Below are positions 21,452 to 31,959 of a DNA stretch of 34,743 nt, piece by piece. Both the position numbers and the translations under genes were made by a program. This DNA comes from Anaerolineae bacterium (GTDB lineage: Bacteria; Chloroflexota; Anaerolineae; B4-G1; DUEL01). The notes beneath the pieces are model-generated. The model was not told the origin of the DNA, ran no database searches, and worked only from the letters and a program-made list of their open reading frames with translations. Position 1 is the stretch's first letter. Every line of letters begins with the position of its first letter. Location: contig JANXAH010000189.1 of the NCBI GenBank assembly GCA_025062415.1, forward strand, positions 1-34,743, in the 5' to 3' direction.

Positions 21452-21634
21452 ATGTCCAAAAAATGCATGCCCTATCGGGAGTTGAGACGGAAGTATAAGG
21501 TGCAGGTGCGAAACCGCTGCAAGCGGTGCGGGCGCCCGCGCGGATATTACCGGAAGTTCGGGCTCTGTCGGATCTGCCTGCGGGAACTGGCGCTGCAGGG
21601 CCTGATCCCCGGTTTAGCAAAAGCCAGTTGGTAA
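21452..21634 (+). CDS. rpsN: 30S ribosomal protein S14 type Z (zinc-binding)
   Basis: [64 protein letters not shown]...CXXC. Confidence 0.97.
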   Translation: MSKKCMPYRELRRKYKVQVRNRCKRCGRPRGYYRKFGLCRICLRELALQGLIPGLAKASW

Positions 21635-21646
21635 GGTGATGGACCG

Positions 21647-22060
21647 ATGACGGTGACAGATCCGATTGCCGATATGTTGACCCGGATTCGCAACGCTCTG
21701 GCCGTGGGGCACCCCACGGTGGAGATGCCCTCTTCCAAGATGAAGGTCGCGATCGCCAAGATTTTGAAGGAAGAGGGATATATTGAGGATTACCAGGTCA
21801 AGGAGTACCCGGAGCAGCCGCGCTATCGCCTGGTGATCCGGCTCAAGTATGTTGGGGAGAGGAGAAAGCGTCGGCCGGTCATCCAGGGGCTGAAGCGGGT
21901 GAGCAAGCCCGGTCGTCGCATCTATACCCGTGCTGCCGACATCCCCTGGGTGAAAAGTGGAATGGGGATCGCTATCCTCTCTACCCCGAAGGGGATTATG
22001 ACCGGGGAACAGGCCCGGCGGCTGCGGGTCGGTGGTGAGGTCATCTGTTACGTCTGGTAG
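21647..22060 (+). CDS. rpsH: 30S ribosomal protein S8
   Basis: [46 protein letters not shown]...[31 protein letters not shown]. Confidence 0.98.
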   Translation: MTVTDPIADMLTRIRNALAVGHPTVEMPSSKMKVAIAKILKEEGYIEDYQVKEYPEQPRYRLVIRLKYVGERRKRRPVIQGLKRVSKPGRRIYTRAADIPWVKSGMGIAILSTPKGIMTGEQARRLRVGGEVICYVW

Positions 22061-22068
22061 GAGGAGCG

Positions 22069-22644
22069 ATGTCCCGAATTGGTCGGATGCCGATCCCCCT
22101 TCCCCCGGGGGTCAGTGTGGAGATTCAGGGGAGTCAGGTTACTGTACGGGGCCCGAAGGGGACACTGACTCGGACCTTTGACCCGGATATGCGCATCGTC
22201 CTGGAGGATAAGACACTTCGGGTCTACCGGCCCACGGATTCTCGCCGTCATCGGGCCCTGCACGGCCTGACTCGCGCTCTTCTGGCGAATATGGTGGCCG
22301 GGGTTTCCCAGGGCTATCAGAAGCAACTGGAGATCCGCGGTGTGGGGTACCGCGCCGAGCGCCAGGCCGACGGGTCGCTGGTGATGTACCTGGGCTTTTC
22401 CCATCCCGTGCGTGTCCGCCCGCCGGAGGGGATCACCTTTGAGGTGGATCCCAAGACCAATGTGATCACCGTCCGGGGAATTGACAAGGAACTGGTCGGG
22501 CGGGTCGCGGCGGAGATTCGCGCCTGGCGCCCTGCTGATCCCTACCTGGGCAAGGGCCTCCGGTACCTGGGCGAGCAGATTCGCCAGAAGGCCGGTAAGG
22601 CGGGCAAGGCCGGCAAAGGCGGCAAGGGGAAAGGGAAGAAGTAG
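22069..22644 (+). CDS. rplF: 50S ribosomal protein L6
   Basis: MSRIGRMPIPLPPGVSVEIQGSQVTVRGPKGTL...RHRALHGLTRALLANMVAGVSQGY; Lys/Gly-rich tail KAGKAGKAGKGGKGKGKK. Confidence 0.98.
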   Translation: MSRIGRMPIPLPPGVSVEIQGSQVTVRGPKGTLTRTFDPDMRIVLEDKTLRVYRPTDSRRHRALHGLTRALLANMVAGVSQGYQKQLEIRGVGYRAERQADGSLVMYLGFSHPVRVRPPEGITFEVDPKTNVITVRGIDKELVGRVAAEIRAWRPADPYLGKGLRYLGEQIRQKAGKAGKAGKGGKGKGKK

Positions 22645-22698
22645 GAGTTTGGAGTAGGGAGTAAGGAGTTAGGGAGTAAGGAGTAAGGAGTAAGGAGT
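22645..22698 (+). repeat. GGAGTAR heptad tandem repeat (rplF-rplR spacer)
   Basis: ggagtagggagtaaggagttagggagtaaggagtaaggagtaaggagtATG; the last unit runs into the rplR ATG. Confidence 0.9.
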
Positions 22699-23064
22699 AT
22701 GGGGGAAAAGGATCGCCGTCTGGGACGGTTGCGACGGAAGAAGCACGTGCGCAAGAAGGTGTTCGGCACTCCCGAGCGCCCGCGTCTGAACGTTTTCCGC
22801 AGCCTGCGTCACATCTACGCGCAGGTGATTGACGACACGATCGGACATACGCTGGTCGCAGCATCCACCCTGGAGCCGGAGATTCGGGAGCAGATTGTGG
22901 GACTCCGGAAGACGGACCAGGCGCGGGTGGTGGGGAAGGTCCTGGCCGCGCGCGCCCTGGCAAAGGGCATCACCAAGGTGGTCTTTGACCGGGCCGGGTA
23001 CAAATACCACGGCCGGGTCAAGGCCCTGGCCGACGGCGCCCGGGAGGGCGGGTTGGACTTTTAG
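22699..23064 (+). CDS. rplR: 50S ribosomal protein L18
   Basis: [54 protein letters not shown]...[29 protein letters not shown]. Confidence 0.97.
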   Translation: MGEKDRRLGRLRRKKHVRKKVFGTPERPRLNVFRSLRHIYAQVIDDTIGHTLVAASTLEPEIREQIVGLRKTDQARVVGKVLAARALAKGITKVVFDRAGYKYHGRVKALADGAREGGLDF

Positions 23065-23087
23065 ATCACCACAGGAGGCTCTGACGA

Positions 23088-23624
23088 ATGGAGGAACTGG
23101 AACAAGAGTTTGAGTTTGTCCGAGGCGCGACAGGATACGACGAGCGGGTCGTGGAGATCAAGCGCGTCGCGAAGGTGATCAAGGGTGGCCGCCGGTTCGC
23201 CTTCCGAGTCACCGCCGTCGTCGGGGACCGGAACGGACGGGTCGGCATCGGCGTGGGCAAGGCCCGCGCTGTCCCCGACGCTATTCGTAAGGCGACGGAA
23301 CGGGCCCGGGCATCTATGATCACGGTCCCCCTGGTGGGCCGGACCATTCCCCACGACGCGATCGGGAAGTGCGGAGGCGCGAAGGTGTTGATTAAGCCCG
23401 CGTCGCCGGGCACGGGCGTCATCGCCGGCGGCGGTGTGCGTGCCGTGCTGGAAGCCGCGGGGATCCAGGACGTGCTGACCAAATCCCTGGGCAGTTCCAC
23501 GATGCTGAATGTGGTGCGGGCCACGCTGGAGGCCCTCAAGCAACTGCGTTCGCCAGAGGAACTGAGTCGGGAACGGGGGCTCCCTGAAACCCGAACAATG
23601 CCCTTCTGGATGAGAGGACGATGA
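23088..23624 (+). CDS. rpsE: 30S ribosomal protein S5
   Basis: [49 protein letters not shown]. Confidence 0.97.
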   Translation: MEELEQEFEFVRGATGYDERVVEIKRVAKVIKGGRRFAFRVTAVVGDRNGRVGIGVGKARAVPDAIRKATERARASMITVPLVGRTIPHDAIGKCGGAKVLIKPASPGTGVIAGGGVRAVLEAAGIQDVLTKSLGSSTMLNVVRATLEALKQLRSPEELSRERGLPETRTMPFWMRGR

Positions 23625-23818
23625 GCGGAAAAGAGCGGTATCTGAAAATTACTCTGGTTCGCAGTCCGATCGGCTACGCAAAGGACCAGAAGGCGACGGT
23701 GCGGGCCCTGGGCCTGCGCCGGATGCATCAGACGGTCCTGCAGGCGGATACACCCACGATTCGGGGTATGGTGGCGAAGATTCAGCATCTGGTGAGAGTG
23801 GAAGAGGTGGAAGGATGA
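23621..23818 (+). CDS. rpmD: 50S ribosomal protein L30
   Basis: [56 protein letters not shown]. Confidence 0.96.
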   Translation: MSGKERYLKITLVRSPIGYAKDQKATVRALGLRRMHQTVLQADTPTIRGMVAKIQHLVRVEEVEG

Positions 23819-24294
23819 AACTGCACGAGTTGCAGCCGGCCGAGGGCTCCAAAAAGCGCCGCAAGCGGGTGGGCCGCGGCATCGCTGCCGGTCAGGGCAA
23901 GACTGCCGGGCGCGGTACCAAAGGGCAGAAGGCCCGGAGCGGTGCCAGCATCCCTCCGTACTTTGAGGGTGGTCAATTGCCGCTGGTCCGGAGGCTTCCC
24001 TTCGCGCGGGGCGTGGGGTTCCGGAATCCCTGGCGGGTCCGGTTTGAGCCGGTCAACGTGGACCGCTTGAAGCGGTTTGCTCCCGGCTCCGTCGTTACGC
24101 CGCAGGAACTGGCCGATGCGGGCCTCATCCCCGATCCGGACGACCTGGTTGTCATCCTGGGGCAGGGGGAAATAGATCGGCCGCTGACGGTGAAGGCCCA
24201 TCGGTTCTCCGCCAGCGCACGGGCCAAGATTGAGGCCGCGGGCGGCACGGTGGAGGTGTTGCCTTGGCAGCGGGGCGGCTATCGGACGCGGTAA
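23815..24294 (+). CDS. rplO: 50S ribosomal protein L15
   Basis: [43 protein letters not shown]. Confidence 0.97.
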   Translation: MKLHELQPAEGSKKRRKRVGRGIAAGQGKTAGRGTKGQKARSGASIPPYFEGGQLPLVRRLPFARGVGFRNPWRVRFEPVNVDRLKRFAPGSVVTPQELADAGLIPDPDDLVVILGQGEIDRPLTVKAHRFSASARAKIEAAGGTVEVLPWQRGGYRTR

Positions 24295-24399
24295 CGGCAG
24301 CGATCAATGAAGCCAATCCGTCTTTCGGGGCCGCCCGAGGGCAGTTGCGATATCAGGGAGTTGTTGAACGTAGAAAAAACGACAGCGTAAGGAGCGCCG

Positions 24400-25719
24400 A
24401 TGATTCAGGCTGTACGTGATGCCCTGAGATTGCCGGACCTGCGGCGGCGGATTTTCTACACCCTGCTGATCCTGGTCATCTTCCGCGCCGCGTCCCATGT
24501 CCCGGTTCCGGGGATTGACCGGGAGGCTCTGCGGAGTCTGACCGGCGGGGCGGCCCAACTGGTCAGCCTGCTGGACCTGCTCTCTGGCGGGGCGGTCGCC
24601 GAATACTCGGTGCTGGCCAGCGGCGTCTATCCTTACATCACAGCGTCCATCATCTTCCAGTTGCTGATCCCGGTCATCCCGGCGCTGAAGCGACTGGCGG
24701 AGGAGGAAGGGGAGGCGGGCCGCCGGAAGCTCAACCAGTGGACCTATCTGGCGACGGTCCCGCTGGCGATGCTCCAGGCCTGGGGGCAGGCGCAGTTCTT
24801 CAACGCGGTAGCGGCGCGCCCGGTTCTGCCCAATTTTGGCTTTGACCGACCCGAGAACATCCTGCCAACCATATCCGTCCTGGTCGCGATGACCGCAGGG
24901 ACGATGTTCGCCATCTGGCTGGGCAGCCTGATCACCGAACAGGGAATCGGCAACGGCATTTCTATGATCATCTTTGGTGGTATCGTTGCCCAGATACCGT
25001 ACAACGTCTCCCGGATCTACACCAGTGACGGGTTTCTGGGGCTCCTCTTCTTCCTGATCATTACAGCGTTGGTTGTCTTCGTTATCGTCTACATCCAGGA
25101 AGGAGAACGGCGGATCCCAGTCCAGTATGGGAAGCGGGTGCGGGGCCGGCGGATGTACGGCGGCGGCAGCACCTACATCCCGCTGCGGGTCAATATGGCG
25201 GGAATGATCCCCCTCATCTTTGCCCAGTCGTTCCTGACGTTCCCGGCGGTCATCGCTCAGTTCTTTGTCAACTCGGGGAACCCGGGCGTGGCGCGGGCGG
25301 CCGCGGACATTATGAACTTCTTCAGCGGCCACACCGTAGAGTGGTACACCACGCTGATTTACGCCGTTCTTTACTTCGCCGCGGTCGTCGGGTTTACGTA
25401 TTTCTACACGTTCGTCCTGGTAGAACAACAGAACCTGCCGGAGAACCTGCAAAAATACGGTGGGTTTATTCCCGGTATCCGGCCCGGCAAACAGACGGCC
25501 GACTACATCAACAGCATCTATAAACGCATCACTCTCTTCGGGGCGCTGTTCCTGGGAGGGGTTGCGGTTCTGCCTTTCATCATCCAGCTGCTGCTGGAGA
25601 CCAACGTCCTGCTGATCACGTCCGCCGGTTTGCTCATCGTTGTCGGTGTCGTGGTGGACACGATGCGGCAACTGGAGGCCCAGTTGCTGATGCGGCACTA
25701 CGAAGGCTTCATCCGATAA
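24400..25719 (+). CDS. secY: Preprotein translocase subunit SecY
   Basis: ASHVPVPGIDREAL, LLDLLSGGAVAEYSVLASGVYPYITASIIFQLL, YGKRVRGRRMYGGGSTYIPLRVNMAGMIPLIFA. Confidence 0.98.
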   Translation: MIQAVRDALRLPDLRRRIFYTLLILVIFRAASHVPVPGIDREALRSLTGGAAQLVSLLDLLSGGAVAEYSVLASGVYPYITASIIFQLLIPVIPALKRLAEEEGEAGRRKLNQWTYLATVPLAMLQAWGQAQFFNAVAARPVLPNFGFDRPENILPTISVLVAMTAGTMFAIWLGSLITEQGIGNGISMIIFGGIVAQIPYNVSRIYTSDGFLGLLFFLIITALVVFVIVYIQEGERRIPVQYGKRVRGRRMYGGGSTYIPLRVNMAGMIPLIFAQSFLTFPAVIAQFFVNSGNPGVARAAADIMNFFSGHTVEWYTTLIYAVLYFAAVVGFTYFYTFVLVEQQNLPENLQKYGGFIPGIRPGKQTADYINSIYKRITLFGALFLGGVAVLPFIIQLLLETNVLLITSAGLLIVVGVVVDTMRQLEAQLLMRHYEGFIR

Positions 25720-25765
25720 ATAGTGCTGTGTTTTGGATTCTTTTCTGACAGGAGCGCCGCGCTGT

Positions 25766-26428
25766 ATGGGTTGTCGCATTGTCCTTCTGGGCATGCCCGG
25801 AGCGGGAAAGGGGACTCAGGCCGACCTGTTGGCCCAGGCCCTGGGAGTCCCCCACGTCGCCAGCGGCGACCTGTTCCGGGAGCACCTTGAAAAGGGGACG
25901 GAGTTGGGCCGACTGGCCCGCTCGTATATAGACCGGGGCGACCTGGTGCCCGACGAGGTGACCATCGGCATGGTGGCCGAGCGGCTCTCCCGCCCCGACT
26001 GCGCGTCCGGGTTCATTCTGGATGGCTTTCCCCGAACGGTGCCTCAAGCGGAGGCGCTGGACCGGTTGTTGAGGGAACGGGGGGTGGCGCTGGACGCCGT
26101 CGCCTACATCCGGGTGCGGGAGGAGGTGGCCCTGGCTCGGTTGGCGGGCCGCTGGACCTGCCGGCAGTGTGGGGCGGTCTTCCACACCCTCTTCAACCCA
26201 CCTCGGCAGGCCGGTGTCTGTGACATCTGCGGTGGCGAACTCTATCAGCGGTCCGACGAAACCGAGGAGGCCCACCGCCGTCGGCTCAAAGTCTACCAGG
26301 AGCAGACATCTCCGCTGATAGACTACTACCGCCGGGCTGGCCTGCTGGTGGAGATAGACGGTGAGCAGTCCATAGAGGACGTCCAGGCCGATCTGCGGGC
26401 GGCGGTGGAAGTGGCCTGCGGCCGATGA
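25766..26428 (+). CDS. adk: Adenylate kinase (zinc-lid type)
   Basis: MGCRIVLLGMPGAGKGTQADLLAQALGVPHVASGDLFREH; FILDGFPRT; lid CRQCGAVFH...CDICGGEL. Confidence 0.97.
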   Translation: MGCRIVLLGMPGAGKGTQADLLAQALGVPHVASGDLFREHLEKGTELGRLARSYIDRGDLVPDEVTIGMVAERLSRPDCASGFILDGFPRTVPQAEALDRLLRERGVALDAVAYIRVREEVALARLAGRWTCRQCGAVFHTLFNPPRQAGVCDICGGELYQRSDETEEAHRRRLKVYQEQTSPLIDYYRRAGLLVEIDGEQSIEDVQADLRAAVEVACGR

Positions 26429-27186
26429 TCCATCTCAAGACTCCCGCCGAAATTGAAAAAATGCGGCAGGCAGGCCGCATCGTCGCCGAGGTTCTGCAGC
26501 GGATGCGGGAGTGGGTGGCCCCCGGCGTGACCACCGGCGAACTGAACCGGCGGGCCGAAGAACTGATCCGCCAGAGGGGCGGTATCCCCTCTTTTAAGGG
26601 GTATCCGCCAGGAAGTCGGCACCCGTTCCCGGCGGTTATCTGCACCTCGGTGAACGAGGAACTGGTCCACGGGATTCCTGGCCCCCGGGTTCTGAAGGAA
26701 GGGGACATCATCAGTATAGATGTCGGTGTCATTTACGACGGTTATCATGGGGACGCGGGAATCACGCTCCCGGTGGGGGAAATCAGCCCGGAGGCCCGGC
26801 GTCTGCTGGAGGTGACAGAGGCGGCCCTCTATGCGGGCATCGCCCAGGCCCGGGCAGGCAATCGTGTGGGCGATATTTCTGCAGCCATCCAGCGGACAGC
26901 GGAGTCGGCGGGCTACAGTGTGGTCCGGGAATACACCGGCCACGGCATTGGCCGCCGGATGCACGAGGAGCCTCAAGTCCCCAACTGGGGGGAGCCTGGC
27001 CAGGGGCCGCTCCTGCGGGCTGGGATGACCCTGGCCATTGAGGCGATGGTTCTGCAGGGGGCTCCCCAGGTCCGGACGCTGGAGGACCACTGGACTGTCG
27101 TCTCCGTGGATGGCAAACTGACGGCCTACTTTGAACACACCGTCCTGGTCCGGGACGGGGAGCCGGAGATTTTAACACAGTTGTAG
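26425..27186 (+). CDS. map: Methionine aminopeptidase type I
   Basis: MIHLKTPAEIEKMRQAGRIVAEVL, FPAVICTSVNEELVHGIPGPRVLKEGDIISIDVGVIYDGYHGDAG, YTGHGIGRRMHEEPQVPNW. Confidence 0.97.
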   Translation: MIHLKTPAEIEKMRQAGRIVAEVLQRMREWVAPGVTTGELNRRAEELIRQRGGIPSFKGYPPGSRHPFPAVICTSVNEELVHGIPGPRVLKEGDIISIDVGVIYDGYHGDAGITLPVGEISPEARRLLEVTEAALYAGIAQARAGNRVGDISAAIQRTAESAGYSVVREYTGHGIGRRMHEEPQVPNWGEPGQGPLLRAGMTLAIEAMVLQGAPQVRTLEDHWTVVSVDGKLTAYFEHTVLVRDGEPEILTQL

Positions 27187-27189
27187 GGG

Positions 27190-27368
27190 ATGAGCCCCAA
27201 GATCTTGCAGACTGGCCCTCTTGTTTTCTGGTTTCATAGTTACGATGCTCGCTACGAAGCGCGAGCGAGTGTTCATTGGGCAGGGGTACTCCAGATGACC
27301 GAAATGATGCCAAAATCTGGTTAGAACCGGAGATTGAGGTGGCGCGGGTTGGACGTACCCTGAGATAG
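27190..27368 (+). pseudogene. Frameshifted, truncated DUF4160-family gene
   Basis: Frame 1 from ATG 27190: MSPKILQTGPLVFWFHSYDARYEARASVHWAG; continues in frame +2 as GRGTPDDRNDAKIWLEPEIEVARVGRTLR-stop. One base missing near 27274-27280 (CAT-(G)TG-GGC would restore SVHVGRGTPDDRNDAKIW). Confidence 0.75.
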
Positions 27369-27486
27369 GGAAGGGTTGCGACGAACCCTACTATGATTTA
27401 GCAATACCGTCAGTTTTGCTGGACCAGGGGGATATCTACAGGGGAAAGGTTTCTGGGTTCTTTGAGGTTCAAACTAAGGAGGTCAG

Positions 27487-27600
27487 ATGAAAGTTTCGCC
27501 GTCTGTCAAACGACGCTGTCCAAAGTGCAAAATTATCCGCCGCAAGGGTGTGGTTCGGGTCATCTGCGAGAACCCGAAGCACAAGCAGCGGCAGGGGTGA
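27487..27600 (+). CDS. rpmJ: 50S ribosomal protein L36 (zinc-binding)
   Basis: Below the track length cutoff: [37 protein letters not shown], 37 aa, GGAGGT upstream. Confidence 0.97.
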   Translation: MKVSPSVKRRCPKCKIIRRKGVVRVICENPKHKQRQG

Positions 27601-27608
27601 GAGCGTTT

Positions 27609-27667
27609 CCTGTTGCGTGTTACGTGTTGCGTAGTGCGATTCACGTAACATGGAGCACGCAAACAGG
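27609..27667 (+). repeat. Palindromic heptad element in rpmJ-rpsM spacer
   Basis: cctgttgcgTGTTACGTGttgcgtagtgcgattCACGTAACAtggagcacgcaaacagg: 9-bp perfect inner inverted repeat, imperfect outer stem CCTGTT-GCG/CGCaAACAGG, GTTRCGT heptad periodicity. Confidence 0.7.
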
Positions 27668-27701
27668 CATCACGTTTCACGTATTCTAATTCGGAGGACG
27701 T

Positions 27702-28091
27702 ATGGCTCGTATCGCTGGTGTAGATCTGCCCAGAGATAAGCGTGTAGAGATCGGCCTGACCTACATTTACGGCATCGGGCGGAGTCTGAGCAATCAGATT
27801 CTGCGCAAGGCCGGCATTGATCCGAATAAGCGGGTGAAGGACCTGAGCGAGGCCGAGGTGGCGCGCCTGCGCGAGATCATTGATCGCGAATACAAGGTAG
27901 AGGGCGATCTCCGGCGCGAGGTCCAGATGAACATCAAGCGCCTGATAGAGATCGGCTGCTACCGGGGGTTGCGTCACAAGATGAACCTGCCCGTTCGGGG
28001 GCAGCGCACCCGCACCAACGCGCGCACCAAGCGAGGGCCGCGCAAGACCGTCCCTGGTCGCGGCCGCCGGCGCGGGATGAAGAAGAAGTAA
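27702..28091 (+). CDS. rpsM: 30S ribosomal protein S13
   Basis: [53 protein letters not shown]...[19 protein letters not shown]. Confidence 0.98.
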   Translation: MARIAGVDLPRDKRVEIGLTYIYGIGRSLSNQILRKAGIDPNKRVKDLSEAEVARLREIIDREYKVEGDLRREVQMNIKRLIEIGCYRGLRHKMNLPVRGQRTRTNARTKRGPRKTVPGRGRRRGMKKK

Positions 28092-28118
28092 TCCATCGGA
28101 TTGGGAACGGAGTGACCT

Positions 28119-28511
28119 ATGGCTCGTGCACAGAGACGGCGAGTTACTCAGCGGGTCCGACGTGTGGTCCCGCGTGCCCTGGCCCATATTCATGCCAGTT
28201 TCAACAATACCATCATCACCATCACGGACCCTCAGGGGAACGTGATCAACTGGGCCAGCGCGGGCACTGTGGGCTTCAAGGGCTCCCGCAAGAGCACGCC
28301 CTTTGCCGCCCGACAGGCAGCCCAGCGCGCGGCCAAAGACGCAATGGACAATGGGGTCAAAGAGGTGGACGTGCTGGTGAAGGGGCCAGGACCGGGACGG
28401 GAGGCCGCCATTCGGGCCCTTCAGGCCGCAGGTCTACGGATTCGGTCCATCACCGATGTGACACCGATTCCGCACAATGGCTGTCGGCCTCCCAAGAAGC
28501 GTCGGGTGTAG
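28119..28511 (+). CDS. rpsK: 30S ribosomal protein S11
   Basis: [44 protein letters not shown]...[18 protein letters not shown]. Confidence 0.98.
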   Translation: MARAQRRRVTQRVRRVVPRALAHIHASFNNTIITITDPQGNVINWASAGTVGFKGSRKSTPFAARQAAQRAAKDAMDNGVKEVDVLVKGPGPGREAAIRALQAAGLRIRSITDVTPIPHNGCRPPKKRRV

Positions 28512-28549
28512 TCGGGAGGAAGTAGGGAGTAGGAGGGAGTAAGAAGTAG

Positions 28550-28626
28550 GGAGTAGGGAGTAGGGAGTAAGGAGTAAGGAGTAAGGAGTAAGGAGTAAGG
28601 AGTAAGGAGTAAGGAGTAAGGAGTAG
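28550..28626 (+). repeat. Near-perfect GGAGTAR heptad array, 11 contiguous units (rpsK-rpsD spacer)
   Basis: GGAGTAG x2, GGAGTAA x8, GGAGTAG x1 without interruption, preceded by diverged units from ~28515; ends 4 nt before the rpsD ATG. Confidence 0.97.
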
Positions 28627-28630
28627 GGGT

Positions 28631-29269
28631 ATGGCAAGGTATACAGGCCCAGTCTGCCGATTGTGTCGTCGTGAGGGGCAGAAATTGTTCCTGAAGGGGG
28701 CGCGCTGCATGTCGCCCAAGTGCGCGCTGGAGCGGCGGGATTACCCGCCGGGCCAGCACGGGCAATTGGCGCGCTTCCGTCGCGGCCAGCCAACGGACTA
28801 CTTTCGCCAACTGCGGGAAAAGCAGAAGGTCAAGCGGGTCTACGGCATCCTGGAGCGGCAGTTCCGTCGCTACTTCCGGGAGGCCCAGCGAATGCCCGGG
28901 ATGACCGGTGAGAACCTGCTGATTCTGCTGGAGCGGCGGCTGGATAATGTGGTCTATCGTCTGGGGTTTGCCGATTCGCGCGCCCAGGCCCGCCAGTTGG
29001 TCCAGCACGGCCATTTCACCCTGAATGGCCGGCGGGTTACTATCCCGTCCATCCTGGTCAAGCCGGGAGATATCATCAGTGTCCGGGAGGGAAGCCGAGG
29101 GCGGACGTATTTCAAAGAGCGTGCGGAGATGTTGGACGAACGGTCTGTTCCCGACTGGCTAAGCCTGGATGTGGCGAACCTTTCCGCCCGCGTTCTGGCC
29201 TTCCCGCGGCGCGACCATGTGGACATCCCGATCAACGAACAGTTGGTTGTGGAGTTCTACTCACGGTAG
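28631..29269 (+). CDS. rpsD: 30S ribosomal protein S4 (zinc-binding form)
   Basis: [45 protein letters not shown]4 domain [36 protein letters not shown]. Confidence 0.98.
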   Translation: MARYTGPVCRLCRREGQKLFLKGARCMSPKCALERRDYPPGQHGQLARFRRGQPTDYFRQLREKQKVKRVYGILERQFRRYFREAQRMPGMTGENLLILLERRLDNVVYRLGFADSRAQARQLVQHGHFTLNGRRVTIPSILVKPGDIISVREGSRGRTYFKERAEMLDERSVPDWLSLDVANLSARVLAFPRRDHVDIPINEQLVVEFYSR

Positions 29270-29275
29270 GTCGTT

Positions 29276-30289
<1,014 letters not shown>

Positions 30290-30291
30290 CG

Positions 30292-30693
30292 ATGCGACAT
30301 CGGGTTGCTGGGAAGAAACTGAACCGTTCGTCCGGCCATCGTCGGGCTCTCTTTCGGAACCTGGTCTCAGCGCTGATCTACCACGGACGGATTGAGACGA
30401 CGGAGGCCAAGGCGGAGGCGATCCGTCCGCACGTGGAGAAACTCATCACTCTGGCCAAGCGGGGGCTGGCAGCGGGGGATTCCGCCTACGGCGTCCACGC
30501 CCGGCGGCTCGCTGCGGCCCGCATCAACCGCTGGGTGCAGACCCCCGATGGGGAGCGGGTGGACCTGGTCAAGAAACTCTTTGACGAAATCGCTCCTCGC
30601 TACAAGGATCGGCCCGGCGGCTACACCCGGATCGTGAAACTGGGCCCTCGCAAGGGCGACGGGGCCCCGATGGCGGTCATAGAACTGGTCTAA
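30292..30693 (+). CDS. rplQ: 50S ribosomal protein L17
   Basis: [58 protein letters not shown]...[25 protein letters not shown]. Confidence 0.98.
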   Translation: MRHRVAGKKLNRSSGHRRALFRNLVSALIYHGRIETTEAKAEAIRPHVEKLITLAKRGLAAGDSAYGVHARRLAAARINRWVQTPDGERVDLVKKLFDEIAPRYKDRPGGYTRIVKLGPRKGDGAPMAVIELV

Positions 30694-30732
30694 CTGTGTG
30701 TGGCGTACTGCGCGTTGCGGGATGTGTGCCCG

Positions 30733-31461
30733 ATGCGTGTTCGGGCGGTGGTGGCCTACGATGGCACCGATTACGAGGGCTTCCAGCGACAGCCCAACCG
30801 GCGGACCATCCAGGGAGTTCTGGAGGATGCGCTGGAGCAGGTGACAGGCCGTCGGGCAACCATTCTCGCCGCAGGCCGCACCGACACGGGGGTTCACGCG
30901 GAAGGCCAGGTTATCGCTTTTGATGTGGACTGGGGGCACGGGCTGGGGGAACTGCAGGATGCCCTGAACGCCGCGCTCCCGCCCGACATCGCGATCCGGG
31001 CGGTGGAACCGGCACCCCCGGACTTCCACCCCCGATACGACGCGTTAAGCCGTCGGTACCGGTATACCCTTTACAACCATCCTGTGCGTTCACCGCTGGC
31101 GCGGCGCTACAGTTTACACGTGGCGCGGCCGCTGAACCTGGCGGCTATGCAGGCCGCGGCCGCTCTGGTCGTGGGAACCCACGACTTCGCGGCCTTTGGC
31201 CGACCCCCGAAGGGGACCAACACTGTCCGCCACGTCTTTGCGGCGCAGTGGCGGGCCGAATGGCCCTGGTTGTACTTTGACATTGAGGCCGATGCCTTTC
31301 TCTACCGGATGGTCCGGACCCTCGTGGGAACGATGCTCCGGGTCGGGCTGGGCCGGATGACGGTGGAGGACTTCCAGAAGATTCTCCTCTCCCGGAACCC
31401 CCGTCTGGCCGGCCCCGCTGTCCCGGCGCGCGGGCTTTGTCTGGTAGAAGTAAAATACTGA
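30733..31461 (+). CDS. truA: tRNA pseudouridine synthase A
   Basis: VAYDGTDYEGFQRQPNRRTIQGVLEDAL, AAGRTDTGVHAEGQVIAFD, FLYRMVRTLVGTMLRVG. Confidence 0.96.
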   Translation: MRVRAVVAYDGTDYEGFQRQPNRRTIQGVLEDALEQVTGRRATILAAGRTDTGVHAEGQVIAFDVDWGHGLGELQDALNAALPPDIAIRAVEPAPPDFHPRYDALSRRYRYTLYNHPVRSPLARRYSLHVARPLNLAAMQAAAALVVGTHDFAAFGRPPKGTNTVRHVFAAQWRAEWPWLYFDIEADAFLYRMVRTLVGTMLRVGLGRMTVEDFQKILLSRNPRLAGPAVPARGLCLVEVKY

Positions 31462-31515
31462 AGCATCTGTGTTCATTTGCGTCCGATTTTGATGGAAGTG
31501 GAGGAGCAACTGGCC

Positions 31516-31944
31516 GTGAAAACCTACGTAACAAAACCAGAGGAAGTCCAGCGGGAGTGGTACGTTGTGGACGCTACCGGCAAGACCCTGGGGCGTCTGG
31601 CGACCGGCATCGCGCGCATCCTGCGCGGCAAACACAAGCCCAACTACTCTCCGATGATAGACGTGGGCGATTACGTCATCGTCATCAACGCGGAGAAGGT
31701 GCGGGTCACCGGCCGCAAACTGACCGAAAAGTTCTACTACCGCCACTCCGGGTATCCGGGTGGCTTCAAGCAGTTCAGTTTGCGGGACATGCTGGCCCGC
31801 CACCCGACCCGCGTCATTGAGTATGCGGTGCGGGGAATGCTGCCCAAGAACGCGCTGGGTCGGCGGATGTTCAAAAAACTGAAGGTCTACGCGGGGCCGG
31901 ACCATCCTCATCAGGCCCAGAATCCGAAGCCGCTGGAACTGTAA
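31516..31944 (+). CDS. rplM: 50S ribosomal protein L13
   Basis: Probable GTG 31516 after [68 protein letters not shown]. Confidence 0.96.
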   Translation: MKTYVTKPEEVQREWYVVDATGKTLGRLATGIARILRGKHKPNYSPMIDVGDYVIVINAEKVRVTGRKLTEKFYYRHSGYPGGFKQFSLRDMLARHPTRVIEYAVRGMLPKNALGRRMFKKLKVYAGPDHPHQAQNPKPLEL

Positions 31945-31959
31945 GGGGGAGAAGAGGAG

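Noticed and set aside
24304-25794. 496-aa minus-strand ORF across secY
   Set aside because: Antisense of secY; no membrane or domain signature.
27187-27486. Hidden infA in the map-rpmJ gap
   Set aside because: No frame resembles IF-1 (e.g. VEGTVVEALPNAMFRVEL or HISGKMR); the gap instead contains the DUF4160-like remnant.
15411-28630. CRISPR array interpretation of the spacer repeats
   Set aside because: Units are 7-8 nt, directly tandem, with no unique spacers and no cas genes.
28421-29014. Minus-strand ORFs translating as [22 protein letters not shown] (also 22542-22769, 22669-23010, 17442-18641)
   Set aside because: Reverse-strand reading of the GGAGTAA heptad arrays (TTACTCC) plus antisense of r-protein genes; not real proteins.
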